In this document: in pieces, positions 1 through 10,313 of the stretch
Numbering within the stretch: position 1 is the stretch's first letter
How the letters are laid out: the number at the start of each line of letters is the position of its first letter
Origin: Nocardia brevicatena NBRC 12119
GTDB taxonomy: Bacteria > Actinomycetota > Actinomycetes > Mycobacteriales > Mycobacteriaceae
Reading direction: 5' to 3'
DNA: 64,000 nucleotides
NCBI RefSeq assembly: GCF_000308495.1
Contig: NZ_BAFU01000034.1
Coordinates: 30,787 to 94,786, forward strand
Translations under genes and position numbers: made by a program
The notes under the pieces: model-generated
The model's database searches: none
Seen by the model: the letters and a program-made list of their open reading frames with translations, nothing else
Told to the model about the DNA's origin: nothing

Positions 1-158
1 CCCAGGCACAGGCCCGGGGATGGACGCCCGAGGCCATCGGTTCCGCCCTGCGGGTCGTCGCCGCGCTCAATGCCGACGTCAAGGGCGGTGCCGCCGACCC
101 GACGTTCGCGCTCGAGCATGCGGTTATGCGGATACTCGCGCTGCGCGGGCGGAACTGA
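1..158 (+). CDS. holA: DNA polymerase III delta subunit, C-terminal end (partial)
   Basis: Open from the window edge to a TGA at 156-158 (frame starting at base 3), giving the last 51 residues, which include the segments GWTPEAIGSALRVVAAL and ADVKGGAADPTFALE. These resemble the C-terminal helical domain of actinobacterial HolA, the clamp-loader subunit that opens the beta sliding clamp. The position also fits: in M. tuberculosis holA (Rv2413c) lies next to rpsT (Rv2412), and rpsT is about 3 kb away here. Only the tail is visible, so no catalytic or clamp-binding residues can be checked. The identification rests on tail similarity plus synteny. Confidence 0.75.
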   Translation, partial: QAQARGWTPEAIGSALRVVAALNADVKGGAADPTFALEHAVMRILALRGRN

Positions 159-204
159 CCACCGCGAGTATCCGTCTGCTTCTCCGGTCGACGGCCGGGC
201 AGGC

Positions 205-239
205 ACCCGGACGGCGTCGTGACTTCGCGCCGTCCGGGT
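205..239. terminator. Hairpin terminator between convergent genes
   Basis: A perfect 12-bp stem (ACCCGGACGGCG pairing with CGCCGTCCGGGT) encloses an 11-base loop. It lies between the holA stop and the stop of the convergent gene at 258-506. There is no U-tract, as is usual in actinobacteria, so it may act as a bidirectional hairpin terminator. Confidence 0.55.
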
Positions 240-257
240 CTGCCGATCGTTACGGGC

Positions 258-506
258 TCAGTCCACCGAGCTGAGGTCGGGCATCTCCATCTCCTCGCCG
301 ACCTCTTCGTAACGTCCGTCCCAGTTCTCGTAGGCCGGTGGTTCCTCCTCGCGCGTGACGATCCACGCCAGCGCGTAACCGTCCTCCTCGTCGGGGACCA
401 GCACGTTCTCGATCTTCACGCCGAAGCCGAGCACCTCGGCGGCCTGGATCACACCGGGCAGGTCTTCGGACCGAACCACGGCCTGGTTCGCATATACGGT
501 CACCAT
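258..506 (-). CDS. Small acidic hypothetical protein
   Basis: 82 residues from an ATG at 506. The protein is strongly acidic in its C-terminal half (EEEPPAYENWDGRYEEVGEE), has no membrane segment and no Cys, and begins with a plausible alpha/beta core (MVTVYANQAVV, VIQAAEVLGFGVKI). I do not recognise the family. It converges on holA and shares the 205-239 hairpin. The reading is favoured because codon third positions are GC-rich and the longer overlapping frames on both strands have no recognisable content. A longer in-frame extension upstream of 506 is compositionally unlike this protein and was not used. Confidence 0.6.
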   Translation of the reverse strand: MVTVYANQAVVRSEDLPGVIQAAEVLGFGVKIENVLVPDEEDGYALAWIVTREEEPPAYENWDGRYEEVGEEMEMPDLSSVD

Positions 507-659
507 GGGCGGCATGCTACGGCACATCGGGCCGCACTGTGTGGGACAGGCCCCCGGTAACAAGGAGGCGGGGTCTCGTCGTCGGATTCGAGCGGGTCGG
601 TCGGTTCCCGCATGGCGGCCGGTGAGAGCTCGGAAACGGACGAGGATCGGTCCGGAGCG

Positions 660-960
660 TAGCGCGAGCGGCCGGGCCGTGTCCCGAGGTTCGCCGCTGA
701 CGCGGACGAGGCGTCCGCACAGGCCATCGCGGCAGGCGGTCGGGTCCGTCACCTCTGCGGCCGACGGCGCCTTCGGGCGGCGCGAGGGGCGTATCAAGGA
801 CTCCTTCGGCAATATCTGGTAGGTGGTCGGCTGCGTCGAGGACGTCACCGAGGACGAGACGTGGAAACGGCTGCGGGGCCCTGTCGACGCCGAGGCCGTG
901 CGGGTGGCTCAGAGACACTCGACACCGGGCTCGGCGACCGGCGTCTCGGACGCGGCAGCG
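660..960 (+). pseudogene. Degenerate VOC (glyoxalase/PhnB-like) family relic
   Basis: Two plus-strand frames together read like the C-terminal half of a PhnB-type VOC protein. The first (around 699-750) has DADEASAQAIAAGGRV. The second (around 755-819) has FGRREGRIKDSFGNIW, the typical DPFGNxW end of the fold. The switch between frames implies a frameshift near 750-760. The FGNIW segment runs straight into TAG (820-822), after which the same frame continues with VEDVTEDE, which is also typical of the family. So there are at least two lesions. No intact start is visible. It sits alone between two minus-strand genes and is presumably non-functional. Confidence 0.5.
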
Positions 961-1072
961 CACCTGTCTGGACGAACGGCCGCCCAGGTGTCCGAGCGGC
1001 GGTCGGGTGATCGCCTACGGCGGGGCGCATGGCACCGGGCGGGATCTCGGTGCCGTGTCGCAACTGCGTCAT

Positions 1073-2146
1073 TCAGCTCCGTGTGGCGGCCTCGACTTTC
1101 AGACCACCGAAGGTGACCTGCCGTGTCATGGGACGCCGCAGGAACTCGTGCGGGAAGCCGAGGTCGACGGCACTGGCCGCTTCCAGCCGGGTCAGGTGCT
1201 CGTCGGCGAATTCGACGTCGAGCGCGCCCAGGTTATCTTCCAGCTGGGCGGCGGTGCGGGCACCGATGATGGGTGCGGTCACACCCGGTTCGCGCAGCGT
1301 CCACGCCAGCGCGACCTGAGAGGGCGTCCGGCCCGTCTCCGCGGCGACCTCCTTGACCACGTCGGCGATGGCGAGCCCGCGTTCGGACAGCGATCCGTTG
1401 GCGGCGGCGACGTTCTTGCGGGTACCGCTGGGGGAGGCATCCACACTGTGGTCGAGGTCGGCGCGGCCGTACTTGCCGGTGAGCACCCCGCTGCCCAGGG
1501 GTGACCACGGGATGACACCGAGGCCCATTTCCCGTGCCATGGGGATCAGGTCGCGTTCGCCTGTGCGCTCGAGCAGGCTGTACTCGATCTGCAGCGCGAT
1601 GAGCGGGGACCATCCGCGCAGATCGGCGATCATCTGCATCCGCGAGACCTGCCAGGCGGGCGCGTCGGAGATACCCACGTAGAGCACCTTGCCCGCGCGG
1701 ACCAGGTCGTCCATTCCGCGCAGGATCTCCTCGACCGGAGTCAGGAAGTCCCAGGCGTGCAGGTAGAGCAGATCGATGTAGTCGGTGTTCAACCGCCGCA
1801 GACTGGCCTCCACCGAGGCGAACATGCTCTTGCGGTGGTTGCCGCCGGAGTTGGGGTCGCCGGGACGGCGCAGCATGGTGTATTTCGTGGCCAGCACCAG
1901 GCTTTCCCGGTTGGCGGCGGTGAACTCACCGAGCAGCTTCTCGGAGCTGCCGTCGGTGTACTGGCTGGCGGTGTCGATGAAATTACCGCCACGCTCGACG
2001 TAGGTGTCGAAGATCTTGCGGGCCTCATCGGTATCGGCACCCCAACCCCAGTCGGCCCCGAAAGTCATCGTCCCCAGCGCGAGCGGGGACACCCGTAGGC
2101 CGGAGCGGCCGAGAAGGCGGTAAGTGTCGAGGGTGAGCGCGGCCAT
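1073..2146 (-). CDS. Aldo/keto reductase
   Basis: 357 residues, the usual size for a (beta/alpha)8 aldo/keto reductase, which reduces carbonyl substrates with NADPH in the cytoplasm. The catalytic tetrad is visible as Asp58 (FIDTA), Tyr63 (SQYTDG), Lys88 (LATKYT) and His130 (YLHAWD). The cofactor region near the C-terminus reads PIIGARTAAQLEDNL. ATG at 2146 was chosen because AGGAG lies 7 bases upstream and the family start motif (YRLLGRSGLRVS) follows. The gene is divergent from a MmyB-type regulator 129 bp away, a common arrangement in which the regulator controls the oxidoreductase (inference). The physiological substrate cannot be read from sequence. Confidence 0.9.
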   Translation of the reverse strand: MAALTLDTYRLLGRSGLRVSPLALGTMTFGADWGWGADTDEARKIFDTYVERGGNFIDTASQYTDGSSEKLLGEFTAANRESLVLATKYTMLRRPGDPNSGGNHRKSMFASVEASLRRLNTDYIDLLYLHAWDFLTPVEEILRGMDDLVRAGKVLYVGISDAPAWQVSRMQMIADLRGWSPLIALQIEYSLLERTGERDLIPMAREMGLGVIPWSPLGSGVLTGKYGRADLDHSVDASPSGTRKNVAAANGSLSERGLAIADVVKEVAAETGRTPSQVALAWTLREPGVTAPIIGARTAAQLEDNLGALDVEFADEHLTRLEAASAVDLGFPHEFLRRPMTRQVTFGGLKVEAATRS

Positions 2147-2275
2147 CACGTTCTCCTGTCGTCGTTCGTGTTGTCGAGAGAAATTCTGTGGCGGCGAAAG
2201 GCGCGCGGTAAGGGAAGATTCATCCTGGGAAAGACAGTCCCACCCAACGGACGGCGGCCCGTACGATCGGAGACG

Positions 2276-3217
2276 ATGAAAGGAATGGCGAACGCGACAT
2301 CGCGCCGCGACCCGGGGCCCGGAGGCACAGGCTTGCGTAACCACGAAGGGCCGGGCGGCGCCGACCGAACGCACGAGCTGGCGGCCTTTCTGCGCACCCG
2401 GCGGGAGCGGTTGAATCCCCGCGACCTGGGCCTGCCGCTGCGCCGGCAGGCTCGGCGCACCCCCGGACTGCGGCGGGAGGAAGTGGCCGAACTGGCAGGC
2501 GTCAGCACCGACTACATCATCCGGCTGGAGCAGGGCCGTGGCCTACGCCCGTCACCGGAGGTGCTGGACGCGCTGGCCCGCGCGTTGCGCTTGAGCGCCG
2601 ACGAAACCGCCTACCTGTTCGATCTGGCCGAGCAGCGCCGGCCCAACTCGGGTAAGCCGAGCGCGGTGGCCGCTCCGGCGCTGGCCCTGCTGGTGGACGA
2701 GCTGTCACCGCATCCGGCCATGCTGGTCAACCACCGCTACGACGTCCTGGCGTGGAACCGGGAGATGGCGGCCTTGATGCTCGATTTCGACACGCTGCCC
2801 CTCGGACAGCGCAACACCATGTGGCTGTGTCTCGTGCACGAGCGGATGCGGGATTTCTACGTCGACCGGGACCGGGTGATCCGGGAGGGGGCCGCGGATC
2901 TGCGTGCCGCCTGGGCCGGACACCCGGACGACCAGGCGCTCGCGGATCTGGTGGGTGAGCTGACGGCCCGCAGTCCGGAGTTCGCCGCGGCCTGGGCCGC
3001 AGGGGATGTGAAGGTGCGCGGGCGCGGGGTGAAGCCGCTCCGGCATCCGCACGTCGGGCCGCTGACCGTCGATTTCGAGGCTCTGGTCCCGTTGCAGGAC
3101 CCGGACCAGCGGCTGGTCATCTATCGGGCGGCCGATGCCGCCTCGCAGGCCGCGCTGGACCGGCTGGCCGAGGCGGCACGGGACCGCGCGCCGCGGGTCG
3201 TCGACGAGGCATCATAG
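2276..3217 (+). CDS. XRE-family regulator with MmyB-like ligand-binding domain
   Basis: 313 residues. An N-terminal helix-turn-helix (about residues 34-107, with RTPGLRREEVAELAGVSTDY and RLEQGRGLRPSPEVLDALA) is followed by a MmyB-like domain containing the characteristic HPAMLVNHRYDVLAWN segment and a DFYVDRDRVIREGAADLRA region. Family members are DNA-binding repressors thought to sense small lipophilic ligands. The ATG at 2276 has GGAG 5 bases upstream. The ATG at 2285 has its purine run too close, and the in-frame ATG at 2168 has an atypical N-terminus. The likely target is the divergently transcribed aldo/keto reductase. Effector and operator are unknown. Confidence 0.85.
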   Translation: MKGMANATSRRDPGPGGTGLRNHEGPGGADRTHELAAFLRTRRERLNPRDLGLPLRRQARRTPGLRREEVAELAGVSTDYIIRLEQGRGLRPSPEVLDALARALRLSADETAYLFDLAEQRRPNSGKPSAVAAPALALLVDELSPHPAMLVNHRYDVLAWNREMAALMLDFDTLPLGQRNTMWLCLVHERMRDFYVDRDRVIREGAADLRAAWAGHPDDQALADLVGELTARSPEFAAAWAAGDVKVRGRGVKPLRHPHVGPLTVDFEALVPLQDPDQRLVIYRAADAASQAALDRLAEAARDRAPRVVDEAS

Positions 3218-3247
3218 GGTTCCTCGCGGGCAGCGGGAACGCGAAAA

Positions 3248-3276
3248 GCCGCCGCGGTCGTCGGAGCCGCGGCGGC
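3248..3276. terminator. Hairpin between convergent regulator and rpsT
   Basis: A 10-bp GC-only stem, GCCGCCGCGG pairing with CCGCGGCGGC across a 9-base loop, lies in the short gap between the regulator stop (3217) and the rpsT stop (3300). It is suitable as a terminator for both directions. Confidence 0.6.
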
Positions 3277-3299
3277 GAACGTCGAAGCGAACGAACTCG

Positions 3300-3560
3300 T
3301 CAGAGCTTGCTGAGGGCGAGCGCCAGAGCCGACTTCTTGTTCGCGGCCTGGTTGGCGTGGATAACGCCCTTGGAGGCGGCCTTGTCGAGCTTGCGGCTGA
3401 CGAAACGCAGCCGCTCGGCGGCGGTCTCCTTGTCGCCGGCCTCGGCGGCCGCCCGGAAGTTGCGGATGTAGGTGCGCAGTTCGGACTTCACCGACTGGTT
3501 GCGCTGACGCCGTGCCTCGTTGGTACGGATCCGCTTCATCTGGGACTTGATATTGGCCAC
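3300..3560 (-). CDS. rpsT: 30S ribosomal protein S20
   Basis: 86 residues matching the full-length S20 pattern: [19 protein letters not shown] at the N-terminus, then a basic helical bundle with [21 protein letters not shown]20 binds 16S rRNA early in 30S assembly. The start is GTG at 3560 with AGAGGA upstream. It is a single-gene unit, convergent with the MmyB-type regulator. Its nearness to holA agrees with mycobacterial gene order, in which holA and rpsT are neighbours. Confidence 0.97.
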   Translation of the reverse strand: MANIKSQMKRIRTNEARRQRNQSVKSELRTYIRNFRAAAEAGDKETAAERLRFVSRKLDKAASKGVIHANQAANKKSALALALSKL

Positions 3561-3934
3561 GCCTGTATCCTCTGATTCCTGTCGCTGGTTCGTCCGGAAA
3601 GTCTGTGCGCGCGCACCTGCCCCGAACGATTCCCGGCGCGGGGACGACGCGACGCCAAGGGGCCAGGTTACCAGTACCCGTGAGCGCGGCGAAATCGCGG
3701 CTCGACGAGGTGGCCGAATCGAGAGGCGGAGATCGTTGAGAAGACGATACCGCCGGCGTAACGTCCCATTCGTTTTCGGCGTGGATTTTTTGCGGTACGA
3801 CCAGGCGTAACGGTACTCCCGCGGGCGCGGGCGGCGATCCCCTCGAAAATGGTTCGGATCAGACCCGAAGGCGATAGCACAGTGTCACCACGCGGGGCCC
3901 GCTCATTCCCATCGAACCAGGAAGGCGGACGCGT
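3561..3934. other. Divergent intergenic region, rpsT / aquaporin
   Basis: About 370 bases that must hold the promoters of both divergent neighbours. A short AT-richer stretch (CGTTTTCGGCGTGGATTTTT, around 3772-3791) stands out in otherwise GC-rich sequence. I see no convincing -35/-10 pair, riboswitch or small ORF. Confidence 0.4.
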
Positions 3935-4717
3935 ATGTCACCCACTGCTCAGGAAGTCGTCGAGGAAACTGTCGAAACCCATTCCGCGGTCGTGAAATGG
4001 GGAGCGGAGGCGCTGGGCACCTTCGTCCTGGTGCTGGGCGGCGTCGGGACGGCGGTGTTGGCGGGGGAGAAGGTCGGTGCACTCGGTGTCGCCCTGGCCT
4101 TCGGGTTGACGCTGCTGTTCCTGGTGTACGCGATCGGGCCGATCTCCGGCTGCCACGTGAATCCGGCGGTGACCGTAGGACAGTTGCTGCTCGGTCGGGT
4201 GTCGGTGCCGGGCGCGGCGGGCTATATCGTCGCCCAGTTGATCGGCGCGTTCCTGGCCGGTCTGGTGCTGTTCGCGCTGGCGAAGAACCTGCCGTCCTAC
4301 GACCGCTCGGTCGACGGTCTCGGCGCCAACGGCTGGGGTCCGCACAGCCCCGCGGCGGTACGGGGTCCGCTCGGTGAGGTCGTGGTCCAGGACGGATACG
4401 GGATAGCCGCCATGATCATCGTCGAGATCATCCTGACCGCGCTGCTGGTGTTCGTAGTGCTGGCCTCCACCGACCAGATCTCCGATGTGCCGATGGCCGG
4501 ACTGTCCATCGGTGTCACCCTCGCCGTCGTCAACCTGGTCGCCATCCCGGTGGACAATGCCTCGGTGAACCCGGCCCGCAGCCTCGGTGTCGCGCCCTAC
4601 CAGAACGGTGCCCTGGGCCAGGTATGGGCGTTCGTGCTGTTCCCGCTGATCGGCGGGGTGCTCGGGGCCCTGCTCTACGGGTTGCTGTTCGGTCGGTCCC
4701 GGCAGATGGTGTCCTGA
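3935..4717 (+). CDS. Aquaporin (MIP family)
   Basis: 260 residues with six hydrophobic segments and the two hallmark half-helix motifs: HVNPAVT (NPA at 76-78) and SVNPARS (NPA at 212-214, followed by Arg215 of the selectivity filter). His at the position preceding the filter region and an uninterrupted NPA pair suggest a water-selective AqpZ-like channel, but glycerol passage cannot be excluded. The first 20 residues are acidic and cytoplasmic. ATG at 3935 has GGAAGG upstream. It is monocistronic, divergent from rpsT and convergent with the PemK-like gene. It is not part of the M. tuberculosis order here and so is a lineage-specific insertion. Confidence 0.92.
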   Translation: MSPTAQEVVEETVETHSAVVKWGAEALGTFVLVLGGVGTAVLAGEKVGALGVALAFGLTLLFLVYAIGPISGCHVNPAVTVGQLLLGRVSVPGAAGYIVAQLIGAFLAGLVLFALAKNLPSYDRSVDGLGANGWGPHSPAAVRGPLGEVVVQDGYGIAAMIIVEIILTALLVFVVLASTDQISDVPMAGLSIGVTLAVVNLVAIPVDNASVNPARSLGVAPYQNGALGQVWAFVLFPLIGGVLGALLYGLLFGRSRQMVS

Positions 4718-4748
4718 CCTGGGCCCCCGTGAGGACGGCCGGGGCCTG

Positions 4749-5327
4749 TCAGCTCCAGTGGTATTCGCGGACGAGCCGATGGGCCACCCGGTCGAACAGT
4801 TTGCGCGGCAGGATGGCACCCTCCCGGCGGATACCGTCCTCGGGAACGTCGAGGACCCGGTCCAGCCGCACCCAACTCGGCCTGCCCTGGTGATCCCAGA
4901 CGCCGGCGCCGATGGCGACCCAATCGGGGTCGTGGTCGCGTACCGGGTTCGACGACAGCATCAGCCCGAGCAGGGTGCGGCGGTCGCGTCCGACCACCAG
5001 AACCGGACGGTCCTTGCCGTTGCTCGGATCCTCCTCGAACGGCACCCAGGTCCACACGATCTCGCCGGGGTCGGCGCGGCCGTCCAGCTGCGGGGCGTAG
5101 ACGATGCGACGCGCTCGCTGGGTGGTCGGCACCGGGGTCGAGGCGGCGGGGCGGACCGGGATCGCCGGTGCGCGGCCGGCGCGGCGGCGGCCGCCTGCGC
5201 TGTCGAGCGACGCCGCCCGCTGGAGTCGGTCGACCAGCCGGGGAGCCTGCCGCCTGATCACCTTGGGCCCCTGCTCTTTCGCGATCGCGGTGAGCTGCTT
5301 GCCGAGATAATTCCAACTGCGGGCCAT
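4749..5327 (-). CDS. PemK/MazF-fold family protein (Rv2405-like)
   Basis: 192 residues. After a basic N-terminal helix region and a linker rich in Arg, Ala and Pro, the C-terminal half has the PemK-like barrel signature: [13 protein letters not shown], then [17 protein letters not shown] and a closing strand. In M. tuberculosis a gene of about 189 residues (Rv2405) occupies the same place beside lepA, and the ATG at 5327 gives a matching length. An upstream in-frame ATG at 5366 exists, and neither has a clear ribosome binding site. No cognate antitoxin gene is adjacent, so a chromosomal non-toxin role is at least as likely as ribonuclease toxicity. Confidence 0.75.
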   Translation of the reverse strand: MARSWNYLGKQLTAIAKEQGPKVIRRQAPRLVDRLQRAASLDSAGGRRRAGRAPAIPVRPAASTPVPTTQRARRIVYAPQLDGRADPGEIVWTWVPFEEDPSNGKDRPVLVVGRDRRTLLGLMLSSNPVRDHDPDWVAIGAGVWDHQGRPSWVRLDRVLDVPEDGIRREGAILPRKLFDRVAHRLVREYHWS

Positions 5328-5530
5328 CCCAGGAGAATAACGCCGCCCCTCGGCCGGCGGGGGCATGTGACGGTTGCCCGCCCGGGACCGGCGAAGGGGG
5401 CGTGGACCCCATCATGGGACCATGGAGGGTAGCCGGCAATGAGCGGGGCCGGAGAAGCGGTCGCAGGTGCGACCACAACCGACACCCGTTCGTTCCGATC
5501 GCCGACGCCGATACCCCTATGAGGAGTGGA

Positions 5531-7396
<1,866 letters not shown>

Positions 7397-7594
7397 CGGC
7401 TGCTCGGCCCTCGACGAGCGAGTGATGGTTCGCGTCCTTCTCGTCGAACTCGGCGCCGGGACGTAGGCTCGGCGAGAAACTCTGTACTACAACCGACGTG
7501 ACAGCCGGGTTCGCCCCAAATATTGTGGTGGGCGATCTTCACTCGGTGGACCCGGCGGTGAGGATGCGGGAGAGGCGAGAGTGGAGTTTGTGGT

Positions 7595-10210
7595 ATGACG
7601 CGTGATCTGCCCCGGGACGGCGACGACGCGGATATCGCCGGCGGCGACGCGAATATCACCGAACGCGGTGGTGATACCGCCTACAACATCGCCAACGGTG
7701 CTGCCACGGTGGCGCGGGGCGGTGCCTATGTGACCGGTGGCGCGCTGATGGCTGTCAACGGGGTTCCCGCGGAACCGGGTTCGGAGAACACGGACAGCCG
7801 TATCGCGGGGTGGGCCCACAGCGAGGACCCCGATCCCGATGTGCCGAGTCCGGTCATCGAGTTCCCCGATCCGGTTCCCGACGTGTCGGTGGCCCAGGGG
7901 CCGCAGCCCGGGGTCGGCGAACCACGACCGGACGCGAGTGTGACCACGCCGTTGCCGCGAATCGATATTCAGATCGGTGTCGGCGACTCGGATTACGGTT
8001 CCTCCCCGGCGGGCGGGGTACCGCTCGAGGTGCCGGACAGCGGTGATCTGACCGATATGGGTGTGCTTCCGGGCGGTGTCGGCGCCGGTGTTCCGACGTC
8101 CCCGCATCCGCCGGCTCTCGGCGGGGAAGGCCTTCCCGGTACGGCGCCGGGACCCGGCATTCCCGGGTTGGACGGTGTTCCGGGTCTGGGCGCGGGTGGT
8201 TTTCGGCTGCCCGGGATGGGGAACGAGGACGGCGGTCTTCCCGCGCCCGATTTCCATCTGCCGGACGCGGGGGAGTTCGCTCCGCCGGGGCCGAACGTCT
8301 TCGAATTGCCGGGCCTGAAATCCGTGTCGGCGCCGTTCGACGTGGACGACAACTGGTCCGAGCTCGATACCGCGGTCCTGCCGATCATCGATCCGAACGC
8401 ACCGCCGCCGGCCGATATCGACTCGGTGGCGGCTCTCGGCCCGGCTTCCGCGCCGCGCGCTCCGCATGAGGCGGCGGACAAGGAAGAGGAGTCGGATGCC
8501 GATGCGGTGGCCGAGCCGATAGCCGGCACCGCGCCGTGGGCGCATATGCCGTGGACGAACACCGATGCGCCGTGGGCGAATACGTCCACGCCGGCGACCG
8601 GCGGTACCGCGGACGCCGATCCCTTCGCCGGTGTGGGTGACGGCGGCGGTGTGGGTGCCGGTCTGTTCGTCCGGTCCGACGCGAACCTGGATTTCTCGGT
8701 CGGACCGGACGGTATCCACCTGAACGCCTCATGGGATCTGCAGATCGACGCCCCCGTGGGCCGGGGCGTGGGCGATGAGCTCGATCGGTACAGCGACTGG
8801 CTCACCAGCGGTTTCGATCCCGAGGCCGCCGCTCGGTCGATGGCCGAACCCGACGGGGTCGCAGGACAGGACGGTTCGCTCGACCTCGGTTCCGGTGCCG
8901 CCACCGGCACCGGTGCGACTCCGGCGGCGGGGCAGGTCGGTACGACGTCCGGGGTGCCGACACCGTCCGCGTCCGGCGCCACCGGCGCGGTTCCCCTCTC
9001 GCCGTCTCCGCCCACACCGATGGCCGCATCCGCTCCCGCCCCGACCGCCCCGGTGGCCTCGCACGCGCCGGCGGTTTCACCGGCGCCTGCGCCGATGCCC
9101 ACCCCCGCGACGCCGATGCCGGCTTCCGCTCCTGTCGCCCCGGTGCCGCCGCCCCCAACTCCCGTGGTCTCGGCCGCGGCGGCCCCCGCCGTGGTACAGC
9201 CGGTGGTGGCGACACCTCTGCAGACCACTATCCAACCGGATGCCGCCACCACCCCCGTGGCGCATGTCATCACGCCGCCGGCGGGTACATCACCGCTCAT
9301 CGTGCCCGCCGCCGACGTGCCCGACCACTTCGGCCGCCCTCGCCCCGAACCACCGCGGGAACCCGACCTCGGGCCGGGCGAGCATCCGGGGAGCTCCGGT
9401 ACCTCCACCCCCTCGACCGACACCGGTAGTGTGCCCACCACGACCGTCAGGCCGACCACAGGTACGGATGTGAGCCCTACGACGACACCGGGAACCCACA
9501 CGAGCACCCTGCCCGGCGTGGGGGATATCACCTCGACGGTCCGAATGCCGACCGGGACCACCGGGTCGGGAGATCCGACGACCGGCATCACCTACCCGGG
9601 CACCACCGATCCGGGCGGCAGTGGCTCCGAGACACCCCGGGCCACGACGGGTGGGTCGTCGGCGGAGACGACGGGCAGCACCCCGCGGAGCACCGAGAGC
9701 TCCGGTACCTCCGAGAGCACAGGGGGCGCCACCACCGATCCGGGCGATTCGGGCACCGGCGCCGAGACCGTACAGCCCGGTACTTCCGACCAGTCCTCGC
9801 TCGTCCGCCCCACGGACAGCCCGGACTCGTCCGGCGGAGTGAGTACCTACGAGCCGCCGCCCACCGTCGACACCCCACCCACGGTGAATGTTCCGACGGT
9901 GGAGCAGCCGAGCCCGCACGTGTCCATACCGGATTACCCGAGCCGGCCGGAGATACAGATTCCCACTCCGCAGGCGCCGGTCCCGCATCAGGACCTGCCG
10001 GGGCCGGGATCGCCGGGTATCGGGATGAAACCGATCGCGGCCGACTACTCCGGTTATCCCGATCCGCACGTGGTAGCGGCCCCGGTGGTCGTGCCGTTCA
10101 CCGACCATGCGACGCTCACCGGCAGCGGACTGTCGGCGGGATTGCTGCCGGGCCCCGACCACGCCGTCGCCCACCTGGTTGCGTATCCGGTGGACGACAT
10201 GTTTCTCTGA
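7595..10210 (+). CDS. Large Pro/Thr/Ser-rich low-complexity protein
   Basis: 871 residues with no recognised catalytic domain. The N-terminus is a Gly/Ala/Asp segment (DADIAGGDANITERGGDTAY) followed by an acidic, Pro/Gly-rich stretch. Around residue 358 is a short structured-looking part (ANLDFSVGPDGIHLNASWDL). From about residue 440 it is a long Ala/Pro then Thr/Ser/Gly/Pro tract ending in a hydrophobic tail. No signal peptide or membrane anchor is obvious. It lies 103 bp upstream of a dynamin-like GTPase on the same strand, which recalls the iniB-iniA arrangement (low-complexity protein plus dynamin-like GTPase), but I do not see the IniB N-terminal sequence. The function is unknown; a scaffold or surface role is inference. 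Confidence 0.7.
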   Translation: MTRDLPRDGDDADIAGGDANITERGGDTAYNIANGAATVARGGAYVTGGALMAVNGVPAEPGSENTDSRIAGWAHSEDPDPDVPSPVIEFPDPVPDVSVAQGPQPGVGEPRPDASVTTPLPRIDIQIGVGDSDYGSSPAGGVPLEVPDSGDLTDMGVLPGGVGAGVPTSPHPPALGGEGLPGTAPGPGIPGLDGVPGLGAGGFRLPGMGNEDGGLPAPDFHLPDAGEFAPPGPNVFELPGLKSVSAPFDVDDNWSELDTAVLPIIDPNAPPPADIDSVAALGPASAPRAPHEAADKEEESDADAVAEPIAGTAPWAHMPWTNTDAPWANTSTPATGGTADADPFAGVGDGGGVGAGLFVRSDANLDFSVGPDGIHLNASWDLQIDAPVGRGVGDELDRYSDWLTSGFDPEAAARSMAEPDGVAGQDGSLDLGSGAATGTGATPAAGQVGTTSGVPTPSASGATGAVPLSPSPPTPMAASAPAPTAPVASHAPAVSPAPAPMPTPATPMPASAPVAPVPPPPTPVVSAAAAPAVVQPVVATPLQTTIQPDAATTPVAHVITPPAGTSPLIVPAADVPDHFGRPRPEPPREPDLGPGEHPGSSGTSTPSTDTGSVPTTTVRPTTGTDVSPTTTPGTHTSTLPGVGDITSTVRMPTGTTGSGDPTTGITYPGTTDPGGSGSETPRATTGGSSAETTGSTPRSTESSGTSESTGGATTDPGDSGTGAETVQPGTSDQSSLVRPTDSPDSSGGVSTYEPPPTVDTPPTVNVPTVEQPSPHVSIPDYPSRPEIQIPTPQAPVPHQDLPGPGSPGIGMKPIAADYSGYPDPHVVAAPVVVPFTDHATLTGSGLSAGLLPGPDHAVAHLVAYPVDDMFL

Positions 10211-10313
10211 ACTGCCGTTCGGTAACTCACCCCCGGGGAGGGGAACGGGGTCGGGGTATGTGCATGCCGTGATCGAATGAGGGTGACGTAGTGATGACAG
10301 TTAGGAGCCGGGC

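Noticed and set aside
4749-5327. Toxin-antitoxin locus based on the PemK-like gene
   Set aside because: No small antitoxin gene overlaps or precedes it, and its conserved place beside lepA suggests a core gene.
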